Of a DNA stretch of 64,000 bases, positions 1 through 7,292 are shown one piece after another (within the stretch, counting starts at the first letter, position 1; each line of letters begins with the position of its first letter). Both the position numbers and the translations under genes were made by a program. Below the pieces are notes generated by a model. That model was not told where the DNA came from. It saw only the letters and a program-made list of their open reading frames with translations, and ran no database searches. Source of the DNA: an uncultured Bacteroides sp. (GTDB taxonomy: Bacteria; Bacteroidota; Bacteroidia; Bacteroidales; Bacteroidaceae); the NCBI GenBank assembly GCA_947574505.1, contig CANPJW010000005.1:1-64000 (forward strand), written 5' to 3'.

Positions 1-158
1 CAAAAATATAAGAATGAAAAATGGGCGACAAGATAGAATCGCGGAGACGCTTACACAGAGATGAAGAATTTATGAAGGATTGAAAAAAAATCCTTCATAA
101 TAAGTGGCAGTAAATCAACTTGCTAAGCCATAATGAAGGATTTGAAGGAAAAAAACGG
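1..158. other. Intergenic stretch with inverted repeat
   Basis: No gene is seen here. A perfect 11-bp inverted repeat (arms 71-81 and 89-99, loop of seven bases, mostly A) lies downstream of the rhodanese gene, which ends at 159 on the minus strand. The motif ATGAAGGATT recurs at 131-140. On the minus strand the T-run falls in the loop rather than after the stem, so it is not a textbook intrinsic terminator. Confidence 0.4.
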
Positions 159-557
159 TTAAAAACTTATTTCCTTCCCTAATTCCTTCCAGTCCAGGAT
201 ACCCTTATCCAGATTATACACCTTGAATCCTTTTTTTACCAGAATGTTGGCCGCATTGCGGCTGCGTCTTCCACTTTTGCAGTAAACGGCTACGGGGCGG
301 TCTTTTTGAAGAAGCTCCTCGATGTTTGTGCCAAACTCATTGTCCAATACATTGATATTGATGCTGCCCGGTATATGGCCTTCGGAATATTCGGCTACCG
401 TGCGTACATCAACCAGTTGGATGGTCTTGTCCTGTATCATTTCCTCAAACTGGTCGGAGGAAAGATTCTTGAATTTGTCACTGTCTTTGCCGGTACATGC
501 CCATAATCCTAGTGAGAATGCGCAGATGAAGAATACAAAATAGATGGTCTTTATCAT
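159..557 (-). CDS. Rhodanese-like domain lipoprotein
   Basis: This is a 132-residue single-domain rhodanese. The N-terminus is a hydrophobic signal ending in a lipobox (LWAC, Cys at about 21), so the protein is probably lipid-anchored in the envelope. The domain carries the usual DVRTVAEYSEGHIPGSIN segment and the active-site loop CKSGRRS, whose Cys would carry the persulfide. In this family the Cys accepts sulfane sulfur; the physiological partner here is unknown. It is the last gene of a six-gene minus-strand run beginning at 5186, 29 bases after the NigD-like gene. The rhodanese call is firm; the role is open. Confidence 0.88.
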   Translation of the reverse strand: MIKTIYFVFFICAFSLGLWACTGKDSDKFKNLSSDQFEEMIQDKTIQLVDVRTVAEYSEGHIPGSININVLDNEFGTNIEELLQKDRPVAVYCKSGRRSRNAANILVKKGFKVYNLDKGILDWKELGKEISF

Positions 558-586
558 AAAATGGAATGTTTTGATGTTTTTGTTTG

Positions 587-1237
587 CTAAAAATAAAAGA
601 TACGACTGGTCATACCTTCTTTGTAAGTACGGATGTTGAATACAATCTTATCGCCTTTATGCAGTTTGCCGGCGTATGCCCACAAGGGAACAGACAGATA
701 GACTTTACGGTTGAAACCTTCGATGTCATTATTCCTGTCATGATAGAGTGTCAAGTATAATGTTTGTTCTCCGTCTTTGTTCTCCAGTTTGTTCTCAATA
801 AAGTGATAACCGTGTTTCTGGTCTTTGACTTTGACTTGTAAAATCAGGTTCAGGTAATTCCCACCCCGCCAAATGCTTTGAATGGCTACCGGGTCGGTCT
901 TTATCTCCTTGAATTTAGATTCGGACAAGGGAACAGGAGAAATAACCAGTTGGGTATTGTAAAGCATGGCTTCTTTTTCTGCTTCTTCCGAGTCTGTCAA
1001 TGGAGCGTACATGGTAACCGTGCGGTACGTGGTGTCTGGTGCCAGTCCGTCAAGACCGGTACGTGACTGGATGCGCCACTCTGTCCCTTCATCCGTTATC
1101 AGATACCGTCCGGTTCCTGTATGGTCGGTTTTCAAGTCGATCATATCTGTCAGAACATTAGGATATACATAGTCGTCTTCACCGCACGCGCCGAGAAGCA
1201 AAGAGGTTAGAAAAGATAAAATAACGACTTTCCTCAT
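587..1237 (-). CDS. NigD-like lipoprotein
   Basis: The protein has about 216 residues. I take the start at 1237 rather than the in-frame ATG at 1273, because the signal peptide and lipobox (MRKVVILSFLTSLLLGAC) begin there and the extra 12 residues are basic and non-hydrophobic. The mature part has the two-part layout of Bacteroidales NigD-like proteins: a small N-terminal beta domain (about 30-95) and a C-terminal beta domain ending in a VFNIRTYKEG-type strand. NigD was named as an immunity-like factor of a bacteriocin operon, but the wider family has no settled function. It sits between the acyltransferase gene (58 bases) and the rhodanese gene (29 bases), probably cotranscribed. Confidence 0.72.
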   Translation of the reverse strand: MRKVVILSFLTSLLLGACGEDDYVYPNVLTDMIDLKTDHTGTGRYLITDEGTEWRIQSRTGLDGLAPDTTYRTVTMYAPLTDSEEAEKEAMLYNTQLVISPVPLSESKFKEIKTDPVAIQSIWRGGNYLNLILQVKVKDQKHGYHFIENKLENKDGEQTLYLTLYHDRNNDIEGFNRKVYLSVPLWAYAGKLHKGDKIVFNIRTYKEGMTSRIFYF

Positions 1238-1295
1238 GTTTATTATTTTCTTTTTCAGGGTGGACTGTAACATCCACCCTTTACGGTAAACGTTC

Positions 1296-2453
1296 TTATC
1301 CTTTTGCCGCTTTCAGGTAATTGATGAGCGGATTGGCATACATAGTCAGCAAAGCATGACGCAGGAAGGCGGTGTCTTTGTTGGGAAGATCGACTTTGGC
1401 AATCTGCTGTTCCAGATATTTTTCAAAGTGCTCTTTTTCTTCTTCTGTGTACTCGGCCGTGAAACGGTTGTCTCCCATCAAGAGGTCACACGCCACATAA
1501 TTACCTGCAAACAGGCGGTAACTGCTGTGTATATGCCGGTCTATGGTTTCCGATATGGCGGTAAACAAATCACATTTCGGCAAATTGAGTTCTTTCAGTT
1601 CGTCCAGTTCATGATTCAGACAGGCGGAAGTCTGGAAATGGATGCGTCCCTTGTATCCGTAAAGGCCGGTCTGCATATTGATCAGGTCGTCTTCGGGACT
1701 TTTCTGGAAATGTTCGTCATCGCGTTTTTGCTGCAACTCTTTTGCTTTCAGGAAGTCACACGGGTCGTATTCGTAAGAAATGGCTAGCGGAACGATGTTC
1801 AGTTCTTTCAGTCTTTCGGTAACATCGCCTTCACCTGCCATGGCCATCATTTTCAATACACTGTCCTGGGTACGGTCATTGGAATCTTTGGCACGTCCCT
1901 GACGTTGCGCTATCCATAAATTCTCATGTTTTTCTTTCATGGCGAAATGCATGTAGCGCGACATCAAGGCAGATGCTTCCAGTTTCTGCCGCATGTTGAG
2001 GCCGCGTTTCACGATGAATGATTTATTGACACGTACCAGCTTATGAATCCATGGGTAGATGAGCAGGTTGTCGCCGATGGCGATTTCTACGGTTGTCATT
2101 CCGTTGTCTATCAGTAGGATAGATAGAAAAGCCGAGTCCAGAATAATATCACGATGATTGGAGATGAAAGTGTAGTTCCGGGTTAAGTCGGACAAGGCGG
2201 AACAGTCGAATGTCAGTCCGTTGGCTGTTTTTTTCACTAAATCCCATAATAGTCCGTAAAAGAACGCTTTTTGGAATTCCAGGTTTGTTTTGCATTGACG
2301 CATCTTCATGGCAAGACCTTCGAAAGGTACGCCCGGCATAACAGACTCTACCACTGTCCGGAAAGCGGGATCAGCGATTAATTCTTCATAGATTTGCGGC
2401 AACTCTTCGGGAGTGTACGGACGAATCTCGTTAAATTCAGCTGGTATGTTCAT
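1296..2453 (-). CDS. Glycerol-phosphate acyltransferase-family protein
   Basis: This is a 385-residue PlsC-like acyltransferase. The signature block FISNHRDIILDS (His100 followed by Asp) resembles the acyltransferase catalytic H...D motif, although the spacing is H-x5-D if the last Asp is used. A short hydrophobic patch after it (AFLSILLIDNG) is typical of the family. No signal peptide is seen, so it is probably peripheral on the inner face of the cytoplasmic membrane. Likely role: acyl transfer to a phospholipid precursor such as lysophosphatidic acid; the substrate is inferred. It lies 28 bases after the ddl stop in the same operon. Confidence 0.72.
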   Translation of the reverse strand: MNIPAEFNEIRPYTPEELPQIYEELIADPAFRTVVESVMPGVPFEGLAMKMRQCKTNLEFQKAFFYGLLWDLVKKTANGLTFDCSALSDLTRNYTFISNHRDIILDSAFLSILLIDNGMTTVEIAIGDNLLIYPWIHKLVRVNKSFIVKRGLNMRQKLEASALMSRYMHFAMKEKHENLWIAQRQGRAKDSNDRTQDSVLKMMAMAGEGDVTERLKELNIVPLAISYEYDPCDFLKAKELQQKRDDEHFQKSPEDDLINMQTGLYGYKGRIHFQTSACLNHELDELKELNLPKCDLFTAISETIDRHIHSSYRLFAGNYVACDLLMGDNRFTAEYTEEEKEHFEKYLEQQIAKVDLPNKDTAFLRHALLTMYANPLINYLKAAKG

Positions 2454-2481
2454 AATTTATAAAGGTTAGTCAGTGATATCA

Positions 2482-3456
2482 CTAAAATTTATTTTCTATA
2501 ATGTCAGTCATCACATCTTTTATATCCAATCCTGCTGCACGCACCTGTTGGGGAATGAAGCTGGTAGCTGTCATGCCCGGAGTGGTATTGATTTCGAGCA
2601 AGTTTACTTTTTCGCCTTCGGTAATGATATAGTCAATGCGGATAAGGCCGGAGCACCCCAGAATGTCATAAATGGCCGAAGTGAGCAGACGTACACGCTC
2701 GGCTGTATCTTCGGGCAGGCGGGCAGGTGTGATTTCCTGTGACTCGCCGTTGTATTTGGCTCCATAGTCAAAGAATTCGTTGGCACTTACCACCTCGGTG
2801 ATGGGGAATACCACTTCCTTGTCCGAGGTCTTGTAACAACCGCAGGTGATTTCCGTTCCTTTCATAAAGGCTTCAATCATTACTTCGTCACTTTCCTCGA
2901 AAGCTTTTTCGATGGCGGGTTGTATATCTTCCTTAGTCTTTACTTTGGTGACACCGAAGCTGGAACCGCCGGCGTTGGGCTTGATGAAACAAGGCAGACC
3001 GATTTTGTTGATTACTTCTTCGTCTGTAATTTCAAATCTTTTACGCAGGATCAGTGATTCGGCTACGCGGATACCGAAGCCTTTCAGGTATTGGTTGCAG
3101 GTGAATTTATTGAAAGTCATGGCCGATACCAGTACGTTACAACTGGAGTAGGGGATTCCTAACAGGTCGAAGTAACCTTGCAGGATACCGTTTTCCCCCG
3201 GAGTTCCGTGGATGGTGATGTAGGCGAAGTCGAATTGTTTCTTTTCGCCGTTCTCCATGAAACTGAAGTCATTACGGTCTATCGGGGTTTTGGAGCCGTC
3301 CGGAAGGACTACTTCCCACCGATGCCCTTCCATCTCTACTATATATAGGTTATAACGCTCTTTGTCAATGAAAGAGTAAAGTCCCTGTGCACTGCGCAAG
3401 GAAACGACAAGTTCGCTGGAATCTCCTCCGGCTACTATGGCAATAGTACGTTTCAT
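2482..3456 (-). CDS. ddl: D-alanine--D-alanine ligase
   Basis: This 324-residue protein matches Ddl in length and architecture. An N-terminal Rossmann-like domain (IAIVAGGDSSE), the early motif TIHGTPGENG, an ATP-grasp centre (LPCFIKPNAGGSSFGVTKV) and the C-terminal metal and substrate loop (GLIRIDYII...LLEINTTPGMT) are all visible. It joins two D-alanines with ATP to make the dipeptide for peptidoglycan precursors in the cytoplasm. MurF, encoded at 45461, uses that dipeptide. The start codon overlaps the stop of the rluD-type gene by 4 bases, indicating translational coupling. Confidence 0.95.
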   Translation of the reverse strand: MKRTIAIVAGGDSSELVVSLRSAQGLYSFIDKERYNLYIVEMEGHRWEVVLPDGSKTPIDRNDFSFMENGEKKQFDFAYITIHGTPGENGILQGYFDLLGIPYSSCNVLVSAMTFNKFTCNQYLKGFGIRVAESLILRKRFEITDEEVINKIGLPCFIKPNAGGSSFGVTKVKTKEDIQPAIEKAFEESDEVMIEAFMKGTEITCGCYKTSDKEVVFPITEVVSANEFFDYGAKYNGESQEITPARLPEDTAERVRLLTSAIYDILGCSGLIRIDYIITEGEKVNLLEINTTPGMTATSFIPQQVRAAGLDIKDVMTDIIENKF

Positions 3457-4532
3457 AGTTCTTCTCTGTTACTGATATAGTTTCTCCACTTGTCTATCAG
3501 GTTTGTCATATCCTCGGGCAGCGGAGAGGTGAAGAACATCTCTTCGCCTGTACGGGGATGGACAAAGCCCAGCGTCATGGCGTGTAATGCCTGGCGGGGG
3601 CAGGTCTCGAAACAGTTGTTTACGAATTGTTTGTATTTACTAAAATGAGTTCCTTTTAAAATTTCGTTTCCGCCATAACGCTCATCGTTGAACAGCGTGT
3701 GTCCGATGTGCTTCATGTGGACACGTATCTGGTGGGTGCGTCCCGTTTCAAGTACACACTCTACCAGCGTGACATAGCCCAGACGTTCCAGTACCCGATA
3801 GTGGGTGACGGCGTGCTTTCCTTGGGCGGGGTCACTCAGTACGGCCATTTGCATGCGGTCTTTGGGGTTTCGTCCTATATTCCCTTCTATGGTTCCTTCG
3901 TTATTTTCTACGACACCCCATACCAGAGCATTGTATTTACGTTTGGTGGTCTTGTTGTAGAACTGAAGTCCCAAATGAGTCTTGGCATCGGGGGTCTTGG
4001 CTACCACGAGCAGGCCTGAGGTATCTTTGTCTATACGGTGGACTAATCCCACTTGCGGATCATTAGGGTCGTATTTGGGATTGTCTTTCAGATGCCATGC
4101 TATGGCGTTGACCAGCGTGCCGTGGTAGTTTCCGCATCCCGGATGCACTACCAGTCCGGCCGGTTTGTTGACTACCATCAAATCGTTGTCCTCATAGACT
4201 ATATCCAATGGAATATCTTCGGGAATGATATCATTATCATAACGTGGACGGTCCATCATCACCGTCAGCACGTCGCAAGGCTTTACTTTATAACTGCTTT
4301 TCACCGGTTTGCCGTTCGCCATGATAAGACCGGCGTCGGCAGCCTTCTGAATACGGTTGCGCGAAGAGTTGACAAGCCGTTCGAACAAATATTTGTCCAC
4401 GCGCACCTGTGACTGTCCTTTGTCTACTACTACACGGAAATGTTCATACAGTTCGGCAGGGTTGTCCACTACCGGTTCCACATCATCCAGTGTGTCGTCC
4501 AGTTCATCCACATATTCTTCTTTCATCATCAC
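3453..4532 (-). CDS. rluD: RluD-family 23S rRNA pseudouridine synthase
   Basis: The protein has 359 residues. An acidic N-terminal extension (about 1-35) is followed by an S4 RNA-binding domain (VRVDKYLFERLVNSSRNRIQ) and a pseudouridine synthase catalytic domain with motif HRIDKDTSGLLVVAK, Asp168 being the expected catalytic residue, then RTHQIRVH further on. Family members convert uridines of helix 69 in 23S rRNA; the exact target here is inferred from the RluA/RluD group. It sits between a PASTA protein and ddl, an arrangement familiar in Bacteroidetes, and overlaps ddl by 4 bases. Confidence 0.9.
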   Translation of the reverse strand: MMMKEEYVDELDDTLDDVEPVVDNPAELYEHFRVVVDKGQSQVRVDKYLFERLVNSSRNRIQKAADAGLIMANGKPVKSSYKVKPCDVLTVMMDRPRYDNDIIPEDIPLDIVYEDNDLMVVNKPAGLVVHPGCGNYHGTLVNAIAWHLKDNPKYDPNDPQVGLVHRIDKDTSGLLVVAKTPDAKTHLGLQFYNKTTKRKYNALVWGVVENNEGTIEGNIGRNPKDRMQMAVLSDPAQGKHAVTHYRVLERLGYVTLVECVLETGRTHQIRVHMKHIGHTLFNDERYGGNEILKGTHFSKYKQFVNNCFETCPRQALHAMTLGFVHPRTGEEMFFTSPLPEDMTNLIDKWRNYISNREEL

Positions 4533-4544
4533 TGTGTGTTAAGT

Positions 4545-5186
4545 TTAAAACCAGGATTCGTCTACCACCGGTTTGTCATCGTTCGCAGTTCCGGATTCAT
4601 TTACCAATGCAGAATCTTCGGGCATGGTTTCATTGCCGTTGCCTACCGTGAGTGTCAGTACGGCTTCGTGAGGAACCTTTTCTCCGGCTTTCAAGTCGCG
4701 TCCTCGGTATTTTATGCTGTATACCCAGTCTTTTTCGCCGCTGATATATTCGGGTTCGGTTATTTTAAAACCTAATGCACGTAATTTGGCTTCGGCCTGG
4801 CGGAGAGAACTATTATCCATGACATCGGGAATGGCTACCTTGGGGGCGCTGTCTGCATTGACGGTCAGATAGACGGTTCTGCCCGACTTCACCTTGGAGC
4901 CACCGGCGGGATTCTGTTCCAGAATAGCACCGGGGGCTATTCCTTTTACATAGCTGGAGTCTATGACGATTGATTTTAGTGACTGCTTGTCGAGTTCATT
5001 TTCTGCGATCCGCAGATTCATTCCTTTTACATCGGGCACTACCACTGCTTCGCCGTGGCGTGTATAGCTGTCCAGCCATTGAAGGGTTCCCCAGGCTGCT
5101 GCCACAATGACCACTACCATCGCTATCAGATTGAGCCAGAAGAAGCGGTTATTCTTGAATGAAAAGAATTCTTTGAATGTTACCAT
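4545..5186 (-). CDS. PASTA-domain membrane protein
   Basis: The protein has 213 residues. A short basic cytoplasmic N-terminus is followed by one membrane span (about 16-38) and a periplasmic part with two PASTA repeats, the first starting VVVPDVKGMNL (about 47-112) and the second VAIPDVMDNSSL (about 117-185), then an acidic low-complexity tail. PASTA domains bind muropeptides or beta-lactam-like ligands in penicillin-binding proteins and Ser/Thr kinases. Here there is no catalytic domain, so it may be an accessory cell-wall sensor or scaffold. It is the first gene of the operon carrying rluD and ddl (12 bases to rluD), which supports a cell-wall role. Confidence 0.85.
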   Translation of the reverse strand: MVTFKEFFSFKNNRFFWLNLIAMVVVIVAAAWGTLQWLDSYTRHGEAVVVPDVKGMNLRIAENELDKQSLKSIVIDSSYVKGIAPGAILEQNPAGGSKVKSGRTVYLTVNADSAPKVAIPDVMDNSSLRQAEAKLRALGFKITEPEYISGEKDWVYSIKYRGRDLKAGEKVPHEAVLTLTVGNGNETMPEDSALVNESGTANDDKPVVDESWF

Positions 5187-5208
5187 ATCTAACTTAATTA
5201 TTTCGGGT

Positions 5209-5216
5209 CAAAGATA
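5209..5216 (-). promoter_or_regulatory. Putative -7 box for the PASTA-rluD-ddl operon
   Basis: The minus-strand reading is TATCTTTG, a perfect match to the Bacteroides -7 consensus TAnnTTTG, 23 bases upstream of the PASTA gene start. No clear -33 element was found at the expected spacing. It probably drives the six minus-strand genes to 159. Confidence 0.45.
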
Positions 5217-5269
5217 CGACAATTTCATTTCTGTTCCTACATTTAGTTATGAATATCATATACTTTTTG

Positions 5270-5277
5270 TACCTTTG
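5270..5277 (+). promoter_or_regulatory. Putative -7 box for the threonine/serine exporter
   Basis: TACCTTTG matches the Bacteroides -7 consensus TAnnTTTG and lies about 59 bases upstream of the exporter start, back to back with the minus-strand box at 5209-5216. A weak TTTA at about 5242 may be the -33 element. Confidence 0.5.
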
Positions 5278-5335
5278 CACCCCGAAAAAACAACCTGTTT
5301 CCTGTCAGAGTAAACAAAATTGAGGTAAAAAGAAG

Positions 5336-6682
5336 ATGAACGAGACAACAAATGAACAAGAGGTGCTGCTATTGCGCCGTAAACTAGACCTTTTATTACG
5401 TACCGGCAAGCTGCTGATGGAGAGTGCGGCAGACACTAACCGGATTGAAAGAAACATGAAGCGCGTGGCCGCTTATCTGGGCATTCCGGAAGAGAAACTG
5501 CATATTGATATCCGGTGGACGATGCTGATGGTCAATGTGAGTGACGAGAAGCACTCTTTTTCCAAATTTCAGAAATGCGAGAAACATGGCATCAATATGG
5601 AAGCCATTTCAAAAATCAGTAAACTTTCGTGGCGTGCCATTGAGCAGGATTATTCATTGGATAAATACGAGGAAGAACTGGAGAAGATTGCTCGTCAGGA
5701 GCGTAATTATACCCCCTATGTCGTGGCAATCTGTACCGGGTTTGCCTGTGGAGGGTTCTGCAAGCTGTTTGGTGGTGACTGGATTGCTTTTCTGATTACG
5801 GCTATTTGTACTTTTGTGGGGTTCCGTACCCGTGCCCGTTGCATTGAGTTCGGTATCAATGTATATATGAGTATTGCGATCTCTGCATTTTTATGTACTT
5901 GTCTGGCTTATGCGTTTTCTTTTTCAGGTTTATCTTCCACTCCGTATCATCCGTTGCTGGCCTGTACCTTATATATAGTTCCCGGTGTGCCGCTGATAAA
6001 TTTTGTGGACGATATGATTGACAATCACTTGTTGGTAGGTATTACACGTGCAGCCAACACGGTAATGATGGTAGGAGGCATGGCGTTTGGTATCGCTTTT
6101 GCCTTGAGGCTGCTGGTGATGAGTGATGTGACTATCGACCAGAAGTTCAGTGAACTGAGCATGGTGCCGCACGATGCTTATTGGGTATATGCTGTTGCGG
6201 CTGCTATTGCGGCTATGGGATTCGCCACTATATTTAATGTGCAGAGACGTTTGTTGTGGGTGGTGGCTGTAGGTGGAATAATTGCAGTATGTACCCGTAA
6301 CTTTGTAAACTTTGAATTAGGATATGGTCCGGTGATCGGTTCGTTTATGGGAAGCTTTGTTGTGAGTTTGATAGCTGTCAAAGCCGTTCATTGGTTTCAT
6401 GTTCCTAATCATGTGCTGACTATTCCTTCTGTCATTCCGATGGTTCCCGGTGTCTTGATGTATCGTTCGTTGCTGGCGCTTATCAATATGCGTGGAGTGG
6501 TAGGAGAAGTGACACTTGCTTTTTCCAATGGTATTAACTCGGCGCTTATCATTTTCTGTATAGCCTTGGGGGTAGCTGTTCCTAATATTTTTGCCCGGCG
6601 TTACATAGCCAAGGACCGCCAGCGTTTTCTTACACAGATGTTGGCGGAACGCAGAGCTCGTGGTAAATTTATAGAGTGGTAG
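5336..6682 (+). CDS. Threonine/serine exporter (ThrE family)
   Basis: The protein has 448 residues and fuses the two ThrE halves found separately as YjjP-like and YjjB-like proteins in enterics. A soluble N-terminal part of about 125 residues carries the conserved NRIERNMKRVAAYLGIPE segment, followed by roughly ten hydrophobic segments beginning with YVVAICTGFACGGFCKLFGG. A second ThrE-type repeat with LTIPSVIPMVPGVLMYRSL lies near residue 360. The family exports small amino acids such as threonine and serine across the inner membrane; the exact substrate is inferred. It is divergent from the PASTA operon, and a long hairpin downstream separates it from the convergent RRM gene. Confidence 0.85.
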   Translation: MNETTNEQEVLLLRRKLDLLLRTGKLLMESAADTNRIERNMKRVAAYLGIPEEKLHIDIRWTMLMVNVSDEKHSFSKFQKCEKHGINMEAISKISKLSWRAIEQDYSLDKYEEELEKIARQERNYTPYVVAICTGFACGGFCKLFGGDWIAFLITAICTFVGFRTRARCIEFGINVYMSIAISAFLCTCLAYAFSFSGLSSTPYHPLLACTLYIVPGVPLINFVDDMIDNHLLVGITRAANTVMMVGGMAFGIAFALRLLVMSDVTIDQKFSELSMVPHDAYWVYAVAAAIAAMGFATIFNVQRRLLWVVAVGGIIAVCTRNFVNFELGYGPVIGSFMGSFVVSLIAVKAVHWFHVPNHVLTIPSVIPMVPGVLMYRSLLALINMRGVVGEVTLAFSNGINSALIIFCIALGVAVPNIFARRYIAKDRQRFLTQMLAERRARGKFIEW

Positions 6683-6708
6683 CTGGTGTATGTAAGCAGT
6701 ATTCATTA

Positions 6709-6775
6709 AAACTTGATAGACAAAGAAAAAGGATTTTCCATGCAGGAAAATCCTTTTTCTTTGTCTATCAAGTTT
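6709..6775. terminator. Bidirectional terminator, 31-bp perfect stem
   Basis: The left arm 6709-6739 and right arm 6745-6775 are exact reverse complements, with a five-base loop. The core A-rich/T-rich tracts next to a GGATTTTCC stem give a U-tract in either orientation. It lies between the convergent exporter (ends 6682) and RRM gene (ends 6782), as expected for a shared terminator. Confidence 0.85.
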
Positions 6776-6781
6776 ACTCTA

Positions 6782-7036
6782 TTAATTTCTGGGTAAGGCT
6801 TCTTTTACTACCATTGGACGACCGGCATATTCTACGCCGTTCAACTGTTTGATAGCGTTTGAAGCTTCTGAAGTTTCCGGCATTTCGACAAAGGCGAAAC
6901 CTTTTGATCTTCTTGTATCACGGTCAATGATTAACTTGACTGAGCCTACTGTTCCATACTCTTCCATAACTTCTCTCAAATCTACTTCCTTAACGTTGTA
7001 GCTAAGGTTTCCAACATACATATTCATAACTGTCAA
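6782..7036 (-). CDS. Small RNA-binding protein (single RRM domain)
   Basis: The 84-residue protein is one RRM fold and little else. RNP2 is MYVGNLSY and RNP1 is KGFAFVEM, with the usual helix EVDLREVMEEYG between strands. The true start may be the ATG three codons in (MNMYVGNLSY), which resembles the typical family N-terminus. Such single-RRM proteins are abundant in Bacteroidetes and bind single-stranded RNA; targets here are unknown. It is monocistronic, with a long AT-rich upstream region and the 6709-6775 terminator downstream. Confidence 0.88.
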   Translation of the reverse strand: MTVMNMYVGNLSYNVKEVDLREVMEEYGTVGSVKLIIDRDTRRSKGFAFVEMPETSEASNAIKQLNGVEYAGRPMVVKEALPRN

Positions 7037-7209
7037 TATAAAAAATTAATAATCTAACAACGAAATTTCAAGAAGCTCTAAATCAGGAATGAATATACTC
7101 AATGTGGATAACTGAGAAGATACATGATGAGAATAAAACTAGAATAAATCTCTAATTGTTTGTTGGACAAAGTAAACTCTTTCATTTGGATAATGCACTA
7201 TATCTCTGC

Positions 7210-7276
7210 TTTTATTCCATGTTATATATCATTTATTATTATAAATGGTCGGAAATTAACATAACATGGAATGAAA
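7210..7276. repeat. Inverted repeat downstream of HTCS gene
   Basis: Arms 7210-7225 and 7261-7276 pair over 16 bp (one G-U) around a 35-base loop that itself contains a weaker 9-bp hairpin (about 7229-7250). It begins 17 bases past the stop of the HTCS gene. There is no U-tract after the stem on the minus strand, so a terminator role is uncertain. Confidence 0.45.
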
Positions 7277-7292
7277 ACAGGGTTTTATAGGG

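Noticed and set aside
71..99. Intrinsic terminator of the rhodanese gene
   Set aside because: On the minus strand the T-run lies in the loop instead of after the stem; kept only as an inverted repeat.
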